Shown piece by piece: positions 1 through 13,047 of a stretch of DNA of 64,000 nt (within the stretch, counting starts at the first letter, position 1; each line of letters begins with the position of its first letter). The position numbers and the translations under genes were made by a program. The notes beneath the pieces were generated by a model, which was given only the letters and a program-made list of their open reading frames with translations, ran no database searches and was not told the DNA's origin. Location: NCBI GenBank assembly GCA_000727475.1, contig KL647305.1, positions 1,342,788 through 1,406,787 on the forward strand, read 5' to 3'. The stretch comes from Sarcocystis neurona. Lineage: Eukaryota; Apicomplexa; Conoidasida; Eucoccidiorida; Sarcocystidae.

Positions 1-1370
1 CTGCAGACAGAACGCAGCAGCAGTTTTTTTCGTCTACCGTGAGACAGACCGGTGAACGCGGCATGGCCACCAACTGAGACCTAGATATACACATATGTAG
101 AGGTCTCTGTGTGCATGTACATATGTATAAATAGAGATTCATGAATATACACATATATATATGTATATATATTTATATATTTACATACAGCAGTAACTGC
201 GTTTCAATCTACAATTGCACAACGGCTGTTCCAAACGCATATACACATATACATATATATATATATATCTATTTGTGCATCTGTCTATCTATTCATCTAT
301 CTCTCTCTCTATGTATATATGTATGTATGTATGTACACACAAGTATGCAGAGACATACGTAGGCGTGCGTGTGCGCACATATATATATATATATATATAT
401 ACATTTATGGACGTCGTGGACGACACACGGAGGCGGGCGCCAGCAGCACTGCCAAAGAGATGTAGTAGTTGTAAAGGAGGAGGAAGACGCGTGGAAAGGG
501 CCGCCAGATGATCGCGTGTACGAAATTCCTCTGGCGCTGAAAAATGCGTCTTCTCTAAAGGAAAGAAGCCCGCGCCCCCAACATCGCTAGAAGCTTGTGA
601 AGGAGAACTAAAATACCACTTGCCATAATACATCTACGTGTGTATATGCACACACATACATAGTGGTCCGATGCACTTCTGCATGCACGTATCTCCACAC
701 ACATACACATATATATTTATACATATATATATGTGTATATACACACACAAAGACTATGTCTGTATACATATATAGACACGTGAATAGATAAACACATCTA
801 CTTAACTGAGAACTCCACAGCTTTACGTTTGCATATTGAGACACGACTGAATATGGCGCAGTTCATGACTGTATCTCTCAATACGTATACACACGCACCT
901 CTATGTGTGTGTGTGTGTGTACGTATATATATATATATATATATATGTACGTACATATACGTATTTGCATGTATATCTGGGAATGTACAAGCATATAGAC
1001 GTATACACATTTCTCTCTCCTTCTTTCTCTCTCTCCCGCTCTCTCTATATATATGCATATGTGTTTATATGTATCCCTAGAAATTTACACGCACACAGAA
1101 ATTTGCACGTGTACATCCTTATCCATCTACACACACATGCGGAGAGACGAAGAGTGAGAGAGCTGCGCATCTGTAGACGTGCGCAGATATCGCCGGCGGC
1201 GTCCCGCCAGGAAGAACGGGCAGAACGTCTCACGGCGTCGCTTCCCCACACGCAGGAGGAGGCCAGGCAGGAGCAGCAACGGCAGCAGCAGCAACAGTAG
1301 CCGCGTAGCAGCGGGGGCGGCGCTGCCCCGATGTGGCGGCCGCAGCAAGGAAAGGACGGGACCACTTTAC
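1..1370. other. Left flank: microsatellite-rich, no gene resolved
   Basis: This stretch is mainly TA/CA/TG microsatellite (about 90-400, 640-1130) with two less repetitive islands at about 410-610 and 1130-1370. Because UTP14 runs leftward on the minus strand and its last identified exon ends at 1371 with a good donor, this region should be its intron or 3' part. I could not find the conserved C-terminal GWG-type motif or the family's terminal block in any minus frame here. The island at 410-610 has open frames on both strands but none I recognise. Confidence 0.5.
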
Positions 1371-1824
1371 CTTGTTGTTGTCCGGCGTTCTGCTCTGCTT
1401 CTGCTGCCGTCATTTCCTCTTCAAATTTCGTCCTGAACTCTTCCTCGTCGCATATAAAAAAAGCCCGCTGCACCAGTTTGCGCTGCGCTTCCCTGTTGGT
1501 TGGCTGCTCGACGGCTGCTTCCCTCCCCCCCGGCACAGCAACAGCAACGGCGTTTCCTCCTCCTCCTCCTGCTCCGCGTTCTTCTTCTTTTTCGTGTTTT
1601 CCTCTACCTCCTCCTGCTGCGGGACTTTCCTTTGCAGCGGCCCCCCCGCCCGCTGCGGCTCCCCTTCCCCCTCCCGAAGAAGCAGCGCACACAGCAGGCG
1701 CACCACGGGCCCCGGCAGCAGCAGCGACCGCCGGCCTCCCCACGGCGGTGTCAGAGGCTCCTTGCCCACGCTGCCCCGCCGTTTGAGCAGACCCTTCCCC
1801 TTTCTGCGCTTCTTCCTCCTGGAG
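1371..1824 (-). CDS. UTP14: UTP14 exon 5 (last one found)
   Basis: The acceptor is GCGAGTGCAG and the exon starts LQEEEAQKG in phase 0. An Ala/Gly-rich stretch is followed by REAQRKLVQRAFF and EFRTKFEEEM. The donor AAG|GTAAAGT leaves phase 1. A further C-terminal exon is expected to the left, either unrecognised in 1-1370 or outside the window. Confidence 0.85.
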
Positions 1825-4800
1825 CTGCACTCGCAAGTCACAATCAAACGCTCACACACCGCTACAGCACATCCATATATATGTAGTGGAAGACGCCTAC
1901 ATACATACATAGACGGTGACACACACATTCACACATACACATGTATATACATATACACATAGAAGATGGAGACATGAAATATGTACATGTATCCATATGT
2001 ATTCATATACGAGGATAAGTACACCAAGCATTAATCAGGTGAACGGGTAACGCGTATGCCAGGAGAAGAAAAGAGAGAAGCTGTTTTTCTGAGAGGGACC
2101 GGACGGGAAGGGGAGGGGCCTCGTACGCGTGTGCGAAGTAATGTGCGTGGGCCCTTCCGCACCGGAAGCGCCTGCTGCCGCTTTTCCGCAACTACTCAAA
2201 ACTACCGCAGCCGTTCAGGAACAGCGGAAGCAGCAGCACGCACAGAGACGCTTCCGCAGACAGACAGAAGTTGCTTCTCTGCACCACCTCTGCCTTTATG
2301 ATACACAATCAGCGGAGGAGGAAGAAGAAGAAGATTCAACAGAGTAAGCGATTTATGCCCCACAACTTCCTTCTGTCTACGCTTGCATGGTCGACGCCTG
2401 TTTCTACATCTGCATGCGCGCGGCCCCTATAATAGCGCCCTGCACCTGCTCGGTTCCTCCCACTACGTCGTCTCCTTCACATATTCGTCTGTATGATACA
2501 CGAATATATACGTTTGGCGGAGGTACTCCCTAGATCTTCCGTCAAATACGTACATACACAGTAATGACACGCACACTTAAATTCGAGTAATTATACGTAT
2601 GTGTTCACATACACACGTATATATATATATATGTATATCATATACCTACACGTAAAAGCCCACATACACCTATATATACATACATATATCTATCTATATA
2701 TACATACGCGTACATACATTTGTACACACACACACATATACCCATATATCTGTATCTATCTAAATACACATATATAGAGAGGGAGATTCTCTTTTACACA
2801 GACGTATATATACGTATATGTATACACACGTGCATGTGTTTATACGTATGTATATATTTGCAGGTGCGAGCATGTGATGCTTTTTACCATGAAGTCCAGT
2901 TGTTCCTGGTTCGATAACGTGAGGAGACGAGTATCGCTGCTGGCGTTGTCTGCGCTTGTTCTGTTCTTCCTTTTCTTTTTCTTCGAGCCGTCACGAGTCT
3001 TCTTGGTGTCGGTGAGCCACGGGTTGGCGTCTTCTACGGCTGCCTCGAGCGCAGCAACAGCAGCCGCGGCGGAAGCAGCAGCACGCCGACGTTCTTGGCG
3101 AGCAGCGGCGTCGTGCTTGGGCTGCGGCCGCTCCCGCGGTGTCCCCTTCCCATTTATCTGCGGCAAGCGATACTGCTGCTGCTCCTGCAGCCCACGCTCC
3201 GGTTGCGTGTTCTCCCTCTTCTGGACGTCGCTTCGCTTCTCCTGTCCTTTCTTCTTCTGTTTCTCTTGCTGCTGCCTGTCCAGTGCCAACTGTCGCTCGA
3301 AGAAGGCAGTTGCAGCAGCAGGGGACGTAAAAGTGGGATTTTTCGTGGGTCGTGATGACGCACGCTCGCGCTTCGCCTCTGCGTCTGCGTTCCGCCCGCT
3401 GCAGTCTGCAGCACCGCTCCGTTCGTCTTCGTCTTCTTTGTCTCCAGCACCAGCAGCAGCAGGAACTCCCGCAGGCCCTGCCTCACCCTGCTCCTTCCCA
3501 CACGTACTTTTTTTCTTCTTGTGATTCATCTTCTCGGCCTCCGACGACACAGAGGACGACGCGGCAGCACACGCATCCGCTGCAGTCGCTGCTGCGCTGC
3601 TGTTCTCCCGAGTGCTGCTGCATTTGCTGCTGTTGCTGGGTCCGCAGTTTTCTAAGAAGGACGCGTCCTGTAGCAGCGAAAAGTCCCATAGGCCTTCGAG
3701 CTGCTCTTCAGCAGCCTTCACAGCAGCAGCATCCACATGCATGCTTTTGGTGCTTCTGCTGCTGCTATTCCTGCTTCCTGCTTGCTCGTGACTGCCGCTT
3801 ACTCTGCCTGGTGCCTCTCCACCGTCCGCGTCGCTGTCGTCGCTGCTGCCGCCACGGCTCGAAGCGTCGCCCGAGTCACTCGCACTACGTCTTCGCCTCC
3901 TCGCTGTCTTTTCCTTCTTCCGACACGCAACTGCTGCTGAAGTTCGGCGGCTGCAGGCGTCTCCTGCTGCGTCCTCTTGCTCGTTGTTCTCCTCCTCTGA
4001 GGCAGCAGCAAGCGCTTGCAGGGTTCGCTCCCGCTGCTTTTCTAGGCCTCTGCGGATAAAAGGAAGCGACAGCAGTCCTTTCTTCGGCAGCTCGATCGGT
4101 TCTTCAAGCAGCTGCTTCTTCATGTCCTGCAGCAGCCTTCGCTTCTCCTCTGCAGTTCTTGGACCACCGTCCTCGTCCGTGCTGCTTCCATCCGACTCCG
4201 ACCCGTCCTCTAACAACCACCGCCGTCACACAACCGCCTCAAACATTACACATGCATATGTATGTATATATATATATATATGTACACATATACATATATA
4301 TATATATATGCATGTATAGAAGAATATGCAGAGACGCGCTAACGCACGTATATATCTATACATACACATATGTATACATATACATATATGTACGCCTATA
4401 TATGTCGATAACAAGGACGCTCATGGACGCGTGTATCTGCATATATATGTAGGATGACAGGTCGGTATCTGTCTCTCTCTGTTTCGGTATGTGCCGGCAG
4501 GCATACACTGGTATGTACGTACGTACGTATACATATACGTGTATGTATGTATGTATATATCTATATATATCTACAAGTATATGTTGGGGACGCACATACA
4601 GTAATAGTATATATATATATACATATGTACTTTTACTGTCTGTATACGCCTACATTTGAAGTGCACTTGGTGACGTGTGCGCCCATCTCTCTCTTCACAT
4701 ATATAGACATACAAGCACACAGAGAGACATACTCTACACGTACACATGCACGTATGTATACGTACTGATCGGTAGATATACTGCATCAGCATATATATAC

Positions 4801-5278
4801 ATATATATACAGATACCGACAAATTGATACGTACAACAAATCTGCATCTATCCATCTGTCTATCCATCTGTATGTGCATATATATATATACATGTACACA
4901 TCTCCACAGACAAATAGATGAACAATGGCAAGCCTACGGAAAGACGGCTACGCACGCGTATGTGTTGCGTTATACAGAAATATATGCACGCGCTCCGGTA
5001 GAGATCTATTTATCTATCTATATGAATATATATATATATATATATATATATGTACGCGTACGCAGTACCGAAGTCCAAGCGATCATATTCAGACCAATAC
5101 ATACAAATCCAACACGATTATACGAGCTTGCTCCCAGTTGACATACACATATATGTATATATATACAGACACACATTAAACACTCAAGAATATATTATGT
5201 GATGGCGATAGTATAGACACTCTACCTATATATATATACACTACATATATACTTGGTGTACATATATTCATCGAGGCG

Positions 5279-5315
<37 letters not shown>

Positions 5316-8300
5316 CGTATGGATGTACCGTATTACCTATCCTACATATATGTACTGTACACCTATGCTCCACGTATGTCGGTGTATCCTCCGTATACGT
5401 ACCGTACTATGTTTGCTACATGTATGCACTGTCTACGTATCCTACACATACGTACTGTACATCTATCCTACATGTACTGTCTACGTATACTGCACATACG
5501 TACAGTCTATTCATACTACGTATACGTACTGTCTATGTATAGTATATATATGTACAGTCTATGTATACTACGTGTATGTAATGTGTATGTACTCTACATA
5601 TATGCACAGTCTATGGATACTACGTATACGCATTGTGTATGTATACTACATACGCGCACTCTCTCCGTATCCTACATACACACACTGTGCTCGTATAAGC
5701 CATACGTGTACTGCATATGTATAATCCATATACGTACTGTACACATGTGTACTACGTATATGCTTGCCTACATGTCCCCTACGTATGTGTTGTATTGTGT
5801 AGTATGTATCCTCCACATACGTAGTACTGTATACATATACATATATATATATATATGTGTAGCACAGCCATTGACACGTACGCATGTGGAGAAGATTAGT
5901 GGCACGTCCCGACGCGCTGTACTACGTAACCCAGTGCCTATATGTAGTATACACGTACAGCACATCTATTTAGGATACACAGGATTGCACACCTATATGT
6001 ATAGTCGTACAGAAGGACAGATAAATTATAAATGTACCGACGTCTCAACGAATATACATGCGTGTGCAGTACATATATATATATACATATATATACGTAT
6101 ACAGATGGAGACGGACATCCCTGTGCTTGGGTAAAAGATAAGAGAATTGCGTGTGTGGCTTGTTGCCCGTTTCCCCTTCTCTGGTTGAATATGCCTGCGA
6201 CTGTCAATACGGGCGACGACGCACATGCAGTCGTGTGTTCTTCTCTCAGGAAATACACATACACATACGTATACAAATAGATGTACTGCAGATGCGTACA
6301 CATGTATAAATATATATTGCTGAGGTTTTGAAAATCTGTGCGTGAGGAATTTCTCTCCCTTTCTCATCTTCCCTGAAAATTTGTGGTCCGACCGGAAGTT
6401 CACCCACGCGTGTGTCCATCCACCCCTGCGCGAAACTCACATATACCTACATATATAGGTTTGTGTACATATATATAAATACGTGCATATATCCAGGTAT
6501 GTAAGGACAGGGACACAACTGCCAAGAACTCCCTTGCAGGACGTTCTCCACGTATAAAATCACCGAGGCAACGAAATTCGAGACTGTCATTCCCCTTCTC
6601 TGCATGTCACCTGTACAAACATTCACCGATGTATCTATATCGATGTCGCCACATACACGCATGCATACATATATATATATATATATATATCTACGTACGT
6701 GCCTACACAGATATAGATAGAGAGAGACAGTGCACTGTTCTGAACTTCGTCACGCTTCTGTTTTCGTAATATATGCATGTACCTCCCTCTCCCTTTCGTC
6801 CCAAATATTAACATACGTGCGAACTATAGACAATATATACATATGCAGATATAAGAAGCACTGGCCGAGACAGGTATAAAGAATATAGAAGGAGTTCTGT
6901 AGAGGAGTGCGGAGGACAAAGAGTGAAACGTTCGAGAAGAAAATGCGCGTGGCTTGCCTTCGTCATCTGCTGCAGGCGGGCGTTTAGCAAGGCGTTCCAC
7001 CAGGAGTTTCTCGTCTACCTCGCGCTGCCCACAGACGCACACATATACAGAGACAAAATTTTATATGTCTACCTATACACGTATAGGTACATACACACAC
7101 ACGTACAACAATATCGCAACCCTGTATCTATACAATATATATGTATGCATTCGTACGAGTTCGCACATATAGTACGGAATAACGATCAAAGACACAGGGC
7201 TGTATCTACACACACACAGACGTGAGTATGTATCTACGTATATTTAGTAGGCTTTCTGTACATATATATATGAGATGATGGAGCAGAATTTCGAACTTCA
7301 AAGAGGGCAGACAGCGCAGTCAAATGGACAGCTGCTACCCGGACACACATGCAGACACTTCCTATGCTACGAGAGACACAGAGATACGAGGCCTTACACA
7401 TCAGTATGCATATATATATATATATATATTTGGATATACACGTGTATGCGTGTATACATATGGACGCATATATTTATACACGTGCATACATTATTGATAT
7501 AAGTGGATATACGGGACGAGACTGGGACGTACATATACATATATATATATATACATATATATGTTCTTGCATCTCCCATGCAGAAACACACCCATGTACA
7601 TATGTGGATCTGCGTCTGTATTGATACAAAGATTATATATATACATATACGTACATACATATATATGTGTCAGACCTCTCTATATATTCAAACGTACATG
7701 TGACCAGATTCCATCCACCTATACGCACACAGAAAAGTACGTATACACCCATATATATATATATATGTGCCTTTGTCTGTCCCTTAACTTATACAGATAC
7801 ATTCATTCACAATACATACATTATCACAGAGTCCCACACCTCTGCAACTACACCTATGTACATACATATAATATATGTGTGCGTCGCTTTTGTTTCTCTT
7901 TACCCATTTACACGTATATACATGAATACACACATCTATATGTACACAAAAATATACATATATATATATGCATATGGTATTCTCTCCATCCATGTATACA
8001 TGCACATATATACATATGTGTGGGTCGCTTTTCTTTTAACCCTGTATATACACGCATCCCGTGAATATATACGAAGTTTAGAGAGGGACGTACCTGTTTT
8101 TGTCTGTTGATTTCTTGCTGCATGTCTTTGCCGCCAAATCGGGCAGCGAGGGCGGCCCACTTGGCCCGAGCGTGCTGGCGGCGCTGAAGACGCATTTTCG
8201 CTCGTTTCTCTTCTGCTCTAAGACGGAGAGCTGCAGCAAGAGTGGGATTCTCCTCGTCCAGTTTCTGCAGGATCTTTTCCTCTTCCCGCTGCTCGTGCAG

Positions 8301-9401
8301 CTTCTGCTGCTGCCGGTGCTTCCTGCTCTTGATACGCGCAATTCTGCGTGCTCGCTGCTGCTCGCGGAACAGCAGGAACTTCAGCCGGGCCACCTGCTGC
8401 TGCTCCGCCTGCACGTGAGAAAGCACCGGCCACTCGTGTGTGGACAAAAATCGAGCGAAACGTCAGCGCTACAGAGGAGGACGGGAGGCGGAAAAAAGCG
8501 AGGAGAGAACCGAGCACCGGAGCAGACGAGAACAGGAGAAAAAGAGGCCCGCGCGCAGAATAAGTCTCGGAAAGTCAGGGTGTCCCGCCCAAGGACGAAG
8601 AGAACAGGACAACAAGGAGACGCAGTACGACGAGAAGAAATGCAAATCGCCAGTAATAGAGGACTCGCAGTGAAAGGGACAGTGCAGAGACGAGAACGTG
8701 TGGGTGGTGGCGTGCGGGAAGAAGAAGGTGAAGCAGCAGTTGCCGGTGTCTCCCCCGGGGGGGAAGGCAGCACAGACGGACGAAACGAAAAGGAGGAAAA
8801 GGACGGGAAGAACAAAAAAAAGAAGGACGAGACAAAACGTCGCGAACGGGGCAGCAGCGACTGACGAGTGCGATGCACGGACGATGACGCGGACGACGCC
8901 GGGCAGACGGAAGAGAAGAGCCGCTGTCGAAAGGACGAGGAGGAAATGCGAGAAGACGAGGAAGACAGACGGTCGCAGAGGACGAGGAGGAGCAGCGGAA
9001 GATAAACGAATCAAAAACGGACTGGGAAGGGAAGGTGGGACACTGCAGAGACAAGCGGGACGCGAAGCGCGGAAGACGCGACGAAGGGGAAGAAGAAAGG
9101 GACGAACGCACGGAAGCAGCAGCAAAAACGGAGACACCGGGCCCAAAATTCCCCTTTTGAACAAATCAGCAGCAAAACGCTGTTTGTGCAAATTCAAGTG
9201 TCCCTACACTCTGACTGCTATACGCATACACATATATACATATGTACATACGAGGCTCGAATACACATGTGGATACCCTCGTATTTCTCCACATGCACTG
9301 ACCTGAAATAAACGAAAAGCTTTGAATCCGTATTCACATATCTACACATTATGTCCCTACCTATACACAATACACATATACATACACGCGTATATACGTA
9401 G

Positions 9402-9435
<34 letters not shown>

Positions 9436-12400
9436 GTATACATATAGAGAGAGCGAGACAGGGAAGTCGACACAGAGAGGGAGGGACAGGAAAATCGGGA
9501 AATACCTACCAGAGTACAAGTACATACTTTAACTCAGTGAGGCATACAGCTACACATGCACAAATATGCATGTATATATCTGTAGATATATCTGTATATA
9601 TATACACTTACATTCACATATATACAGAGAGACAGAGAAGGAGATCGAGAAATACGTATGTGCATACACATATACGTGAAGTAGGTGAGATACAGACAGA
9701 CCTACCTTCGCGCACACGGAGATGTATATGGGTCGAAACCCCCACGTACAGACACATACATGCAAGACGAATTTCTCTTCGGATAGAGAGAGACGGGGAA
9801 TCGTAGAGGAGTCCAGCGATGTACAAATAAATATGTGGAACAGGCGAAATACGTGTAGAGCCGCGGGACCTTCTTGTTGCCGGTGTTGATACTTCTCTAC
9901 GCGAAGCTGCTTCTCATCCGTCTCGCACACCCACACACCAGACGTGCGTTGCATGCGCCGTCGTGTCTCCCACACCCGTCGCCCTCTCGCCCCGTGTGGT
10001 GTACGTACACCGCGCGAACGCGGAAACGGGCGGTTTGCGAGACAGAAGACGAAGATAACACGCCCCAGAACGAAGGGGGGGAAGACGAAGAAGGAGAAGA
10101 AAAGAAAGCGACTTGCAGTGCGCGTTTTACCTTCTTCCTGATGGACGGGGCAGGGCGCAGCGCCTTTTCGCTTTTGAGTTCCTCTTCGGCGACTCCGGCC
10201 GCGTGCACCGCAGCGAGGAGCTCCTTTTCGAAGCCGTCGTGCGCAGAGAAGTCAGCAACTGCGTGCGCCACGTTCCGCACTGCCGGGGCCGCGGTGAAGC
10301 CGAGCTGCACCTGCACCGCCTGCTTGTTGCGCTGCACCAGTGGAGTCCACTTCTTCACATCTTCGACTGCAGCAGCGTACTGCGCGAGGCGCGTCGTCGC
10401 TCTCTGCCTCGAGAGCGGCAGTGGCTCCTGCAGCACTTCCTCGTCCTTCTGCGCTGTCAACGCTGATGCCGGCCCCCACGCCGTTGTGCTGCCTTCCTCC
10501 TCCTCCTCTTCCTCCTCACTTGCTGCTTCCCTCGGCGCTGCGCCCGCTCTTGCTGCTGCTCCTGCTGCTAACGCTCCGCCTTCTGCTGGGCCTTCTGCAA
10601 CGTCGCCTGCGGAGACCTGTTTCGTGCGTTTTTCTTTCTTCTGAGAAAGAGAGGCAGCCGCAGAGCCGGCTGCAGGACGACGCAACGGTTTTCGCCTTTC
10701 TCGTACACCGGCGAGCTCTTCCAGCTGCTGCCGCAGATGGCTATGTCCTGCGCCGTCGCCGCCGACCGCCGCCAGCAGCGACGCAAATGACAGTTCCCCT
10801 CCTGCACGCGCGCACAGCACGAGTCCCACCGCGACAAAATCTTGCATGCCCACAGGAACACAAACTTTCCTGCAATTTCTTTGCCGACGGTAGAGACACA
10901 GCAACAGAAGACGTTTACGACGAACGCCACGGCAGCGTGGCTGCAGGGAACTGCGCATGCAGCGATGCAAGAACTGCCACCCCCAGCGGCACCAGGCAGC
11001 TGCAGCAGCAGCAGGTCAGAAACGACCGCCCTTCCCTCTCTCTATGCAGTTGCGTTGATAAGGATATACGTGCAGCAAGCCCAGCAACATGGCGCATGCG
11101 CCGCAGAATGTGCCGCACAGAAGCCCCGGCCCGAAGCGTCGTGGACTGCTGCCACCCGGGCGACATGTGCGGGGCGCAGACGCCAAGAACGCACACGCGT
11201 GGCAGCTGCAGCAAAAGCTGCTCAAACAGAGCCACAAAAAACGGGCCACCGAAGGCGTCTCCCCGCACGCATGCAGCGCTAGCCAGTGAAGCGGATACGC
11301 AAAAGACGCCTGCATGCGTACGCGCCGGCATGCAAACGTCGACAACACGCGCACACTCCGAAGAAAGGGACTGCAAAGTAGCAGTTCACACACATAAGTC
11401 GACTCCACACAAGTAACACCACTCGGTATCTGTTGACATTCGGGCCAGTTTACACCTATCTACGTAAATCTACATAGAGGTGATCTACGTGGATCCTCGG
11501 GCCATTATGTATATACACAAATATATATATATATATATATTTATGAACCTCCATATGTAGATAGGTGATACACCTCAGTACATACGCACATTCGCCTCTA
11601 TTTATATATATACATATATATGTATTCATATCTATATACGGGCGACACAACTCAATACATATGGACACTGGCGAGTATTTATATATACATATATATGTGC
11701 ACATGTATACGAATCTACATATAGGTGATACACCTAAATACATATGGACACTCGCGCCTACTTACATGGGTGATTCTCTCTATATGTAATGCCACCCAAT
11801 ACAAATACACACTCGTACATGTATGTATATTAACATGGGCGTACTCACGTGTAATGCCCCTACAGCTCCATATATTCCCACTGGATATCACCCATCCAGT
11901 TGTACGTGGACAAATATATAAGTCGCTCTGCGCCTATACCTGCTCACATTTAGCTACACCTTCGGCTTACACAGATATACACACACGTATATATATACAT
12001 GTGTACGTGCAGATATATATATATATATATATATAATATCCCTGCGCGCCGTCGCTCACACTACTACGTCTTGATGTAAGTATCCCCCGTTTTCGGTGAA
12101 GGGTGCTCGGCAGAGGCAAACACATACACAAACAGAGCACACACATATCTGTATACGTACGTATACAGATACATATATATATATAGAGAGAGAGAATACT
12201 GTGTTTTTACGTATGTGCGGATATCGAGGGAGAATTACATGCCTGACTGTCTGACCTTCTTCATCGTCGTCCGTGAGGGCCGCAGGTGCGAAGCTGTGAG
12301 TCTTTCTCTTTCTGAGGAGAGACACCGCGTTCTCGGGCACTCCGTCGAACGCTCTGTGGAGTTGCTGCTGCTGCAGCGCATGCGCAGCAGCTGACTGCCT

Positions 12401-12973
12401 CTCTGCTGCAGCTGCTTCCTCCTGGAACATCTGCTGGACGAATGACCACCCGCCCTCCTTCGTATCTGCTGCTGTTGCTGCGTCCTCGTCTTCCTCTCCC
12501 TGGGAATCTTCTTCACTGCCTGTTGCTGCGCTTTTCCCGAACACTGCGTCCATGGCCACTGCTGCTGCTTCCTCCTCCTCCTCTTCCTCTTCTGCTGCAT
12601 GCGCGGCCGCCAGCGCTGCTGCTCCTGCACGACTTCCGACTACCTCTGCTCTTCCATCTTCTACTTCGTTTTGGCCTGCTGCTGCTCCTGTTGCGACGTA
12701 CTCTGCTGACGCTGCTGCTGTCTTATTCCTCTCCTCCTCCTCCTCCTGCTCCTCTGCTGCTGCTGCTGCAGCGGCAAGCCACAGATTCTCCTTCTCCTCG
12801 CTTTCTCCCCACAGCGACCCGGGACCTACTACTGCTTGTCGCTTCCTTGCTCCTTTCCCATTGCGTGCTGCTGCTGTTGCTGCTCCTCCTCCTTCTCCTC
12901 TTGCGGCGCAAGACGCAGCGGCCGCTTTGATTCTAGCCTTGCAGCTGCGACGCTGCTGCTTTCCTTCTCCCAT
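1371..12973 (-). CDS. UTP14: UTP14, U3 snoRNP / SSU processome protein (3' end unresolved)
   Basis: UTP14 is a nucleolar component of the SSU processome, needed for U3-dependent 18S pre-rRNA processing; in yeast it activates the helicase Dhr1. Five minus-strand exons (12973-12256, 10801-10131, 8408-8094, 4207-2888, 1824-1371) join without frame breaks, with phases 1, 0, 0 and 0 at the four junctions, giving about 1159 residues before an unresolved 3' end. Family signatures appear in the right order: GGELSFASLLAAV; VKKWTPLVQRNKQA (the WxPxVxxNRxA block); LKFLLF followed by RIARIKSRKHR (the LLFxE / KIKSK block); LPFIRRGLEKQRER (LPFMKxAxEKxR); NPWLTD; and KLVQRAFFICDEEEF with FEEEM (QxLVxRAF..EFEEEK). 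The family length is usually 750-900, so this copy is enlarged by Ala-, Gln-, Glu- and Ser-rich inserts. The start ATG has an in-frame TGA 12 bases upstream of it, although that stop could lie in an intron. Confidence 0.9.
1825..2887. other. UTP14 intron 4
   Basis: The intron between exons 4 and 5 holds TA/CA microsatellite at 1880-2010 and 2580-2870. A GC-rich island lies at 2050-2460. On the plus strand that island is open from 2129 to a stop at 2345-2347, ending in a Glu run; on the UTP14 sense strand it is pyrimidine and CTG rich, as other introns here are. I do not call a gene. Confidence 0.5.
2888..4207 (-). CDS. UTP14: UTP14 exon 4
   Basis: This 1320-base exon is phase 0 at both ends. 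I placed the acceptor at TTGTTAGAG rather than two bases earlier because only this one keeps the frame from exon 3. It contains LPFIRRGLEKQRER near its start, Ser/Asp- and Gln-rich inserts, and NPWLTDTKK near its end. The donor is ATG|GTAAAA. Confidence 0.85.
4208..8093. repeat. UTP14 intron 3: microsatellite and minisatellite block
   Basis: This 3.9-kb intron is almost wholly TA/CA/TG microsatellite (4250-5330, 5820-6300, 6400-6500, 6660-6720, 7040-8070) plus a diverged 30-base minisatellite at about 5330-5810. Less repetitive segments at 6130-6240, 6310-6440 and 6880-7040 contain nothing I recognise. Confidence 0.7.
5330..5810. repeat. Diverged ~30-bp tandem repeat
   Basis: Roughly 15 imperfect copies of a unit built on TACGTACTGTCTATGTATAC follow each other. 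Because the period is a multiple of three, the plus-strand frame stays open and shows a ten-residue periodicity (for example CLRILHIRTV twice). The copies are too diverged and Tyr/Cys-biased to look like a real protein. Confidence 0.65.
8094..8408 (-). CDS. UTP14: UTP14 exon 3
   Basis: This exon is 315 bases and 105 codons, phase 0 at both ends. The acceptor is TCTCACGTGCAG and the donor CAG|GTACGT. It encodes the highly charged block with LKFLLFREQQ, RIARIKSRKHR and RRQHARAKWAAL, the most diagnostic part of UTP14. Confidence 0.92.
8409..10130. other. UTP14 intron 2
   Basis: From 8420 to about 9150 the plus strand is strongly purine rich (AGGA/AAGA), so the UTP14 sense strand is a long pyrimidine tract running into the exon 3 acceptor. 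From 9210 to 9650 it is TA/CA microsatellite. The segment 9700-10130 is unique but no gene is recognised. Confidence 0.55.
10131..10801 (-). CDS. UTP14: UTP14 exon 2
   Basis: The acceptor ends GCGTGCAG and the exon starts in phase 1, completing a Gly codon, then GELSFASLLAAV. It carries the WTPLVQRNKQA block at about 10330-10390. The donor is AAG|GTAAAA in phase 0 after SIRKK. An earlier candidate acceptor at 10641 was dropped because its phase does not match exon 1. Confidence 0.85.
10802..12255. other. UTP14 intron 1
   Basis: A GC-rich part (10802-11420), including CTG-sense triplets near 11000, is followed by a tandem array of about 80-base units (about 11440-11830) and TA/CA microsatellite to 12210. 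No coding signature is recognised in it. Confidence 0.5.
11440..11830. repeat. ~80-bp tandem repeat
   Basis: Imperfect copies are anchored on ATAGGTGATACACCT-like sequence near 11474, 11561, 11640 and 11721, with a weaker copy near 11783. Each is followed by a CTCAATACATATGGACACT-like segment and a TA-rich stretch, giving a period of 79-87 bases. Confidence 0.6.
12256..12973 (-). CDS. UTP14: UTP14 exon 1
   Basis: This is the N-terminal acidic, Ala/Glu-rich exon. It opens at ATG 12973 (context aacATGg) and ends TDDDEE plus one base at a donor AAG|GTCAGA (phase 1). The last 40 residues (QQQLHRAFDGV..LLRKRKTHSF) sit where the family has its KLLEAI segment. The stretch is rich in Glu runs and CAG triplets read on the minus strand. 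Confidence 0.75.
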
Positions 12974-13047
12974 GTTGCTGCTCAGCAGTCAGCTTGATCT
13001 CAGCAACAAACACAAGCACAGCAGCAAATCCACAAGTTGCCTCTCAC

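Noticed and set aside
2129..2347. Plus-strand ORF with Glu-rich end inside UTP14 intron 4
   Set aside because: It looks protein-like, but the same sequence is CTG/CT-rich in UTP14 sense as other introns are; no partner exon or family match is seen.
10641..10641. Acceptor CTTTCTCAG as the start of UTP14 exon 2
   Set aside because: A good site by sequence, but its phase does not fit exon 1 and it would remove the conserved FASLLAAV segment.
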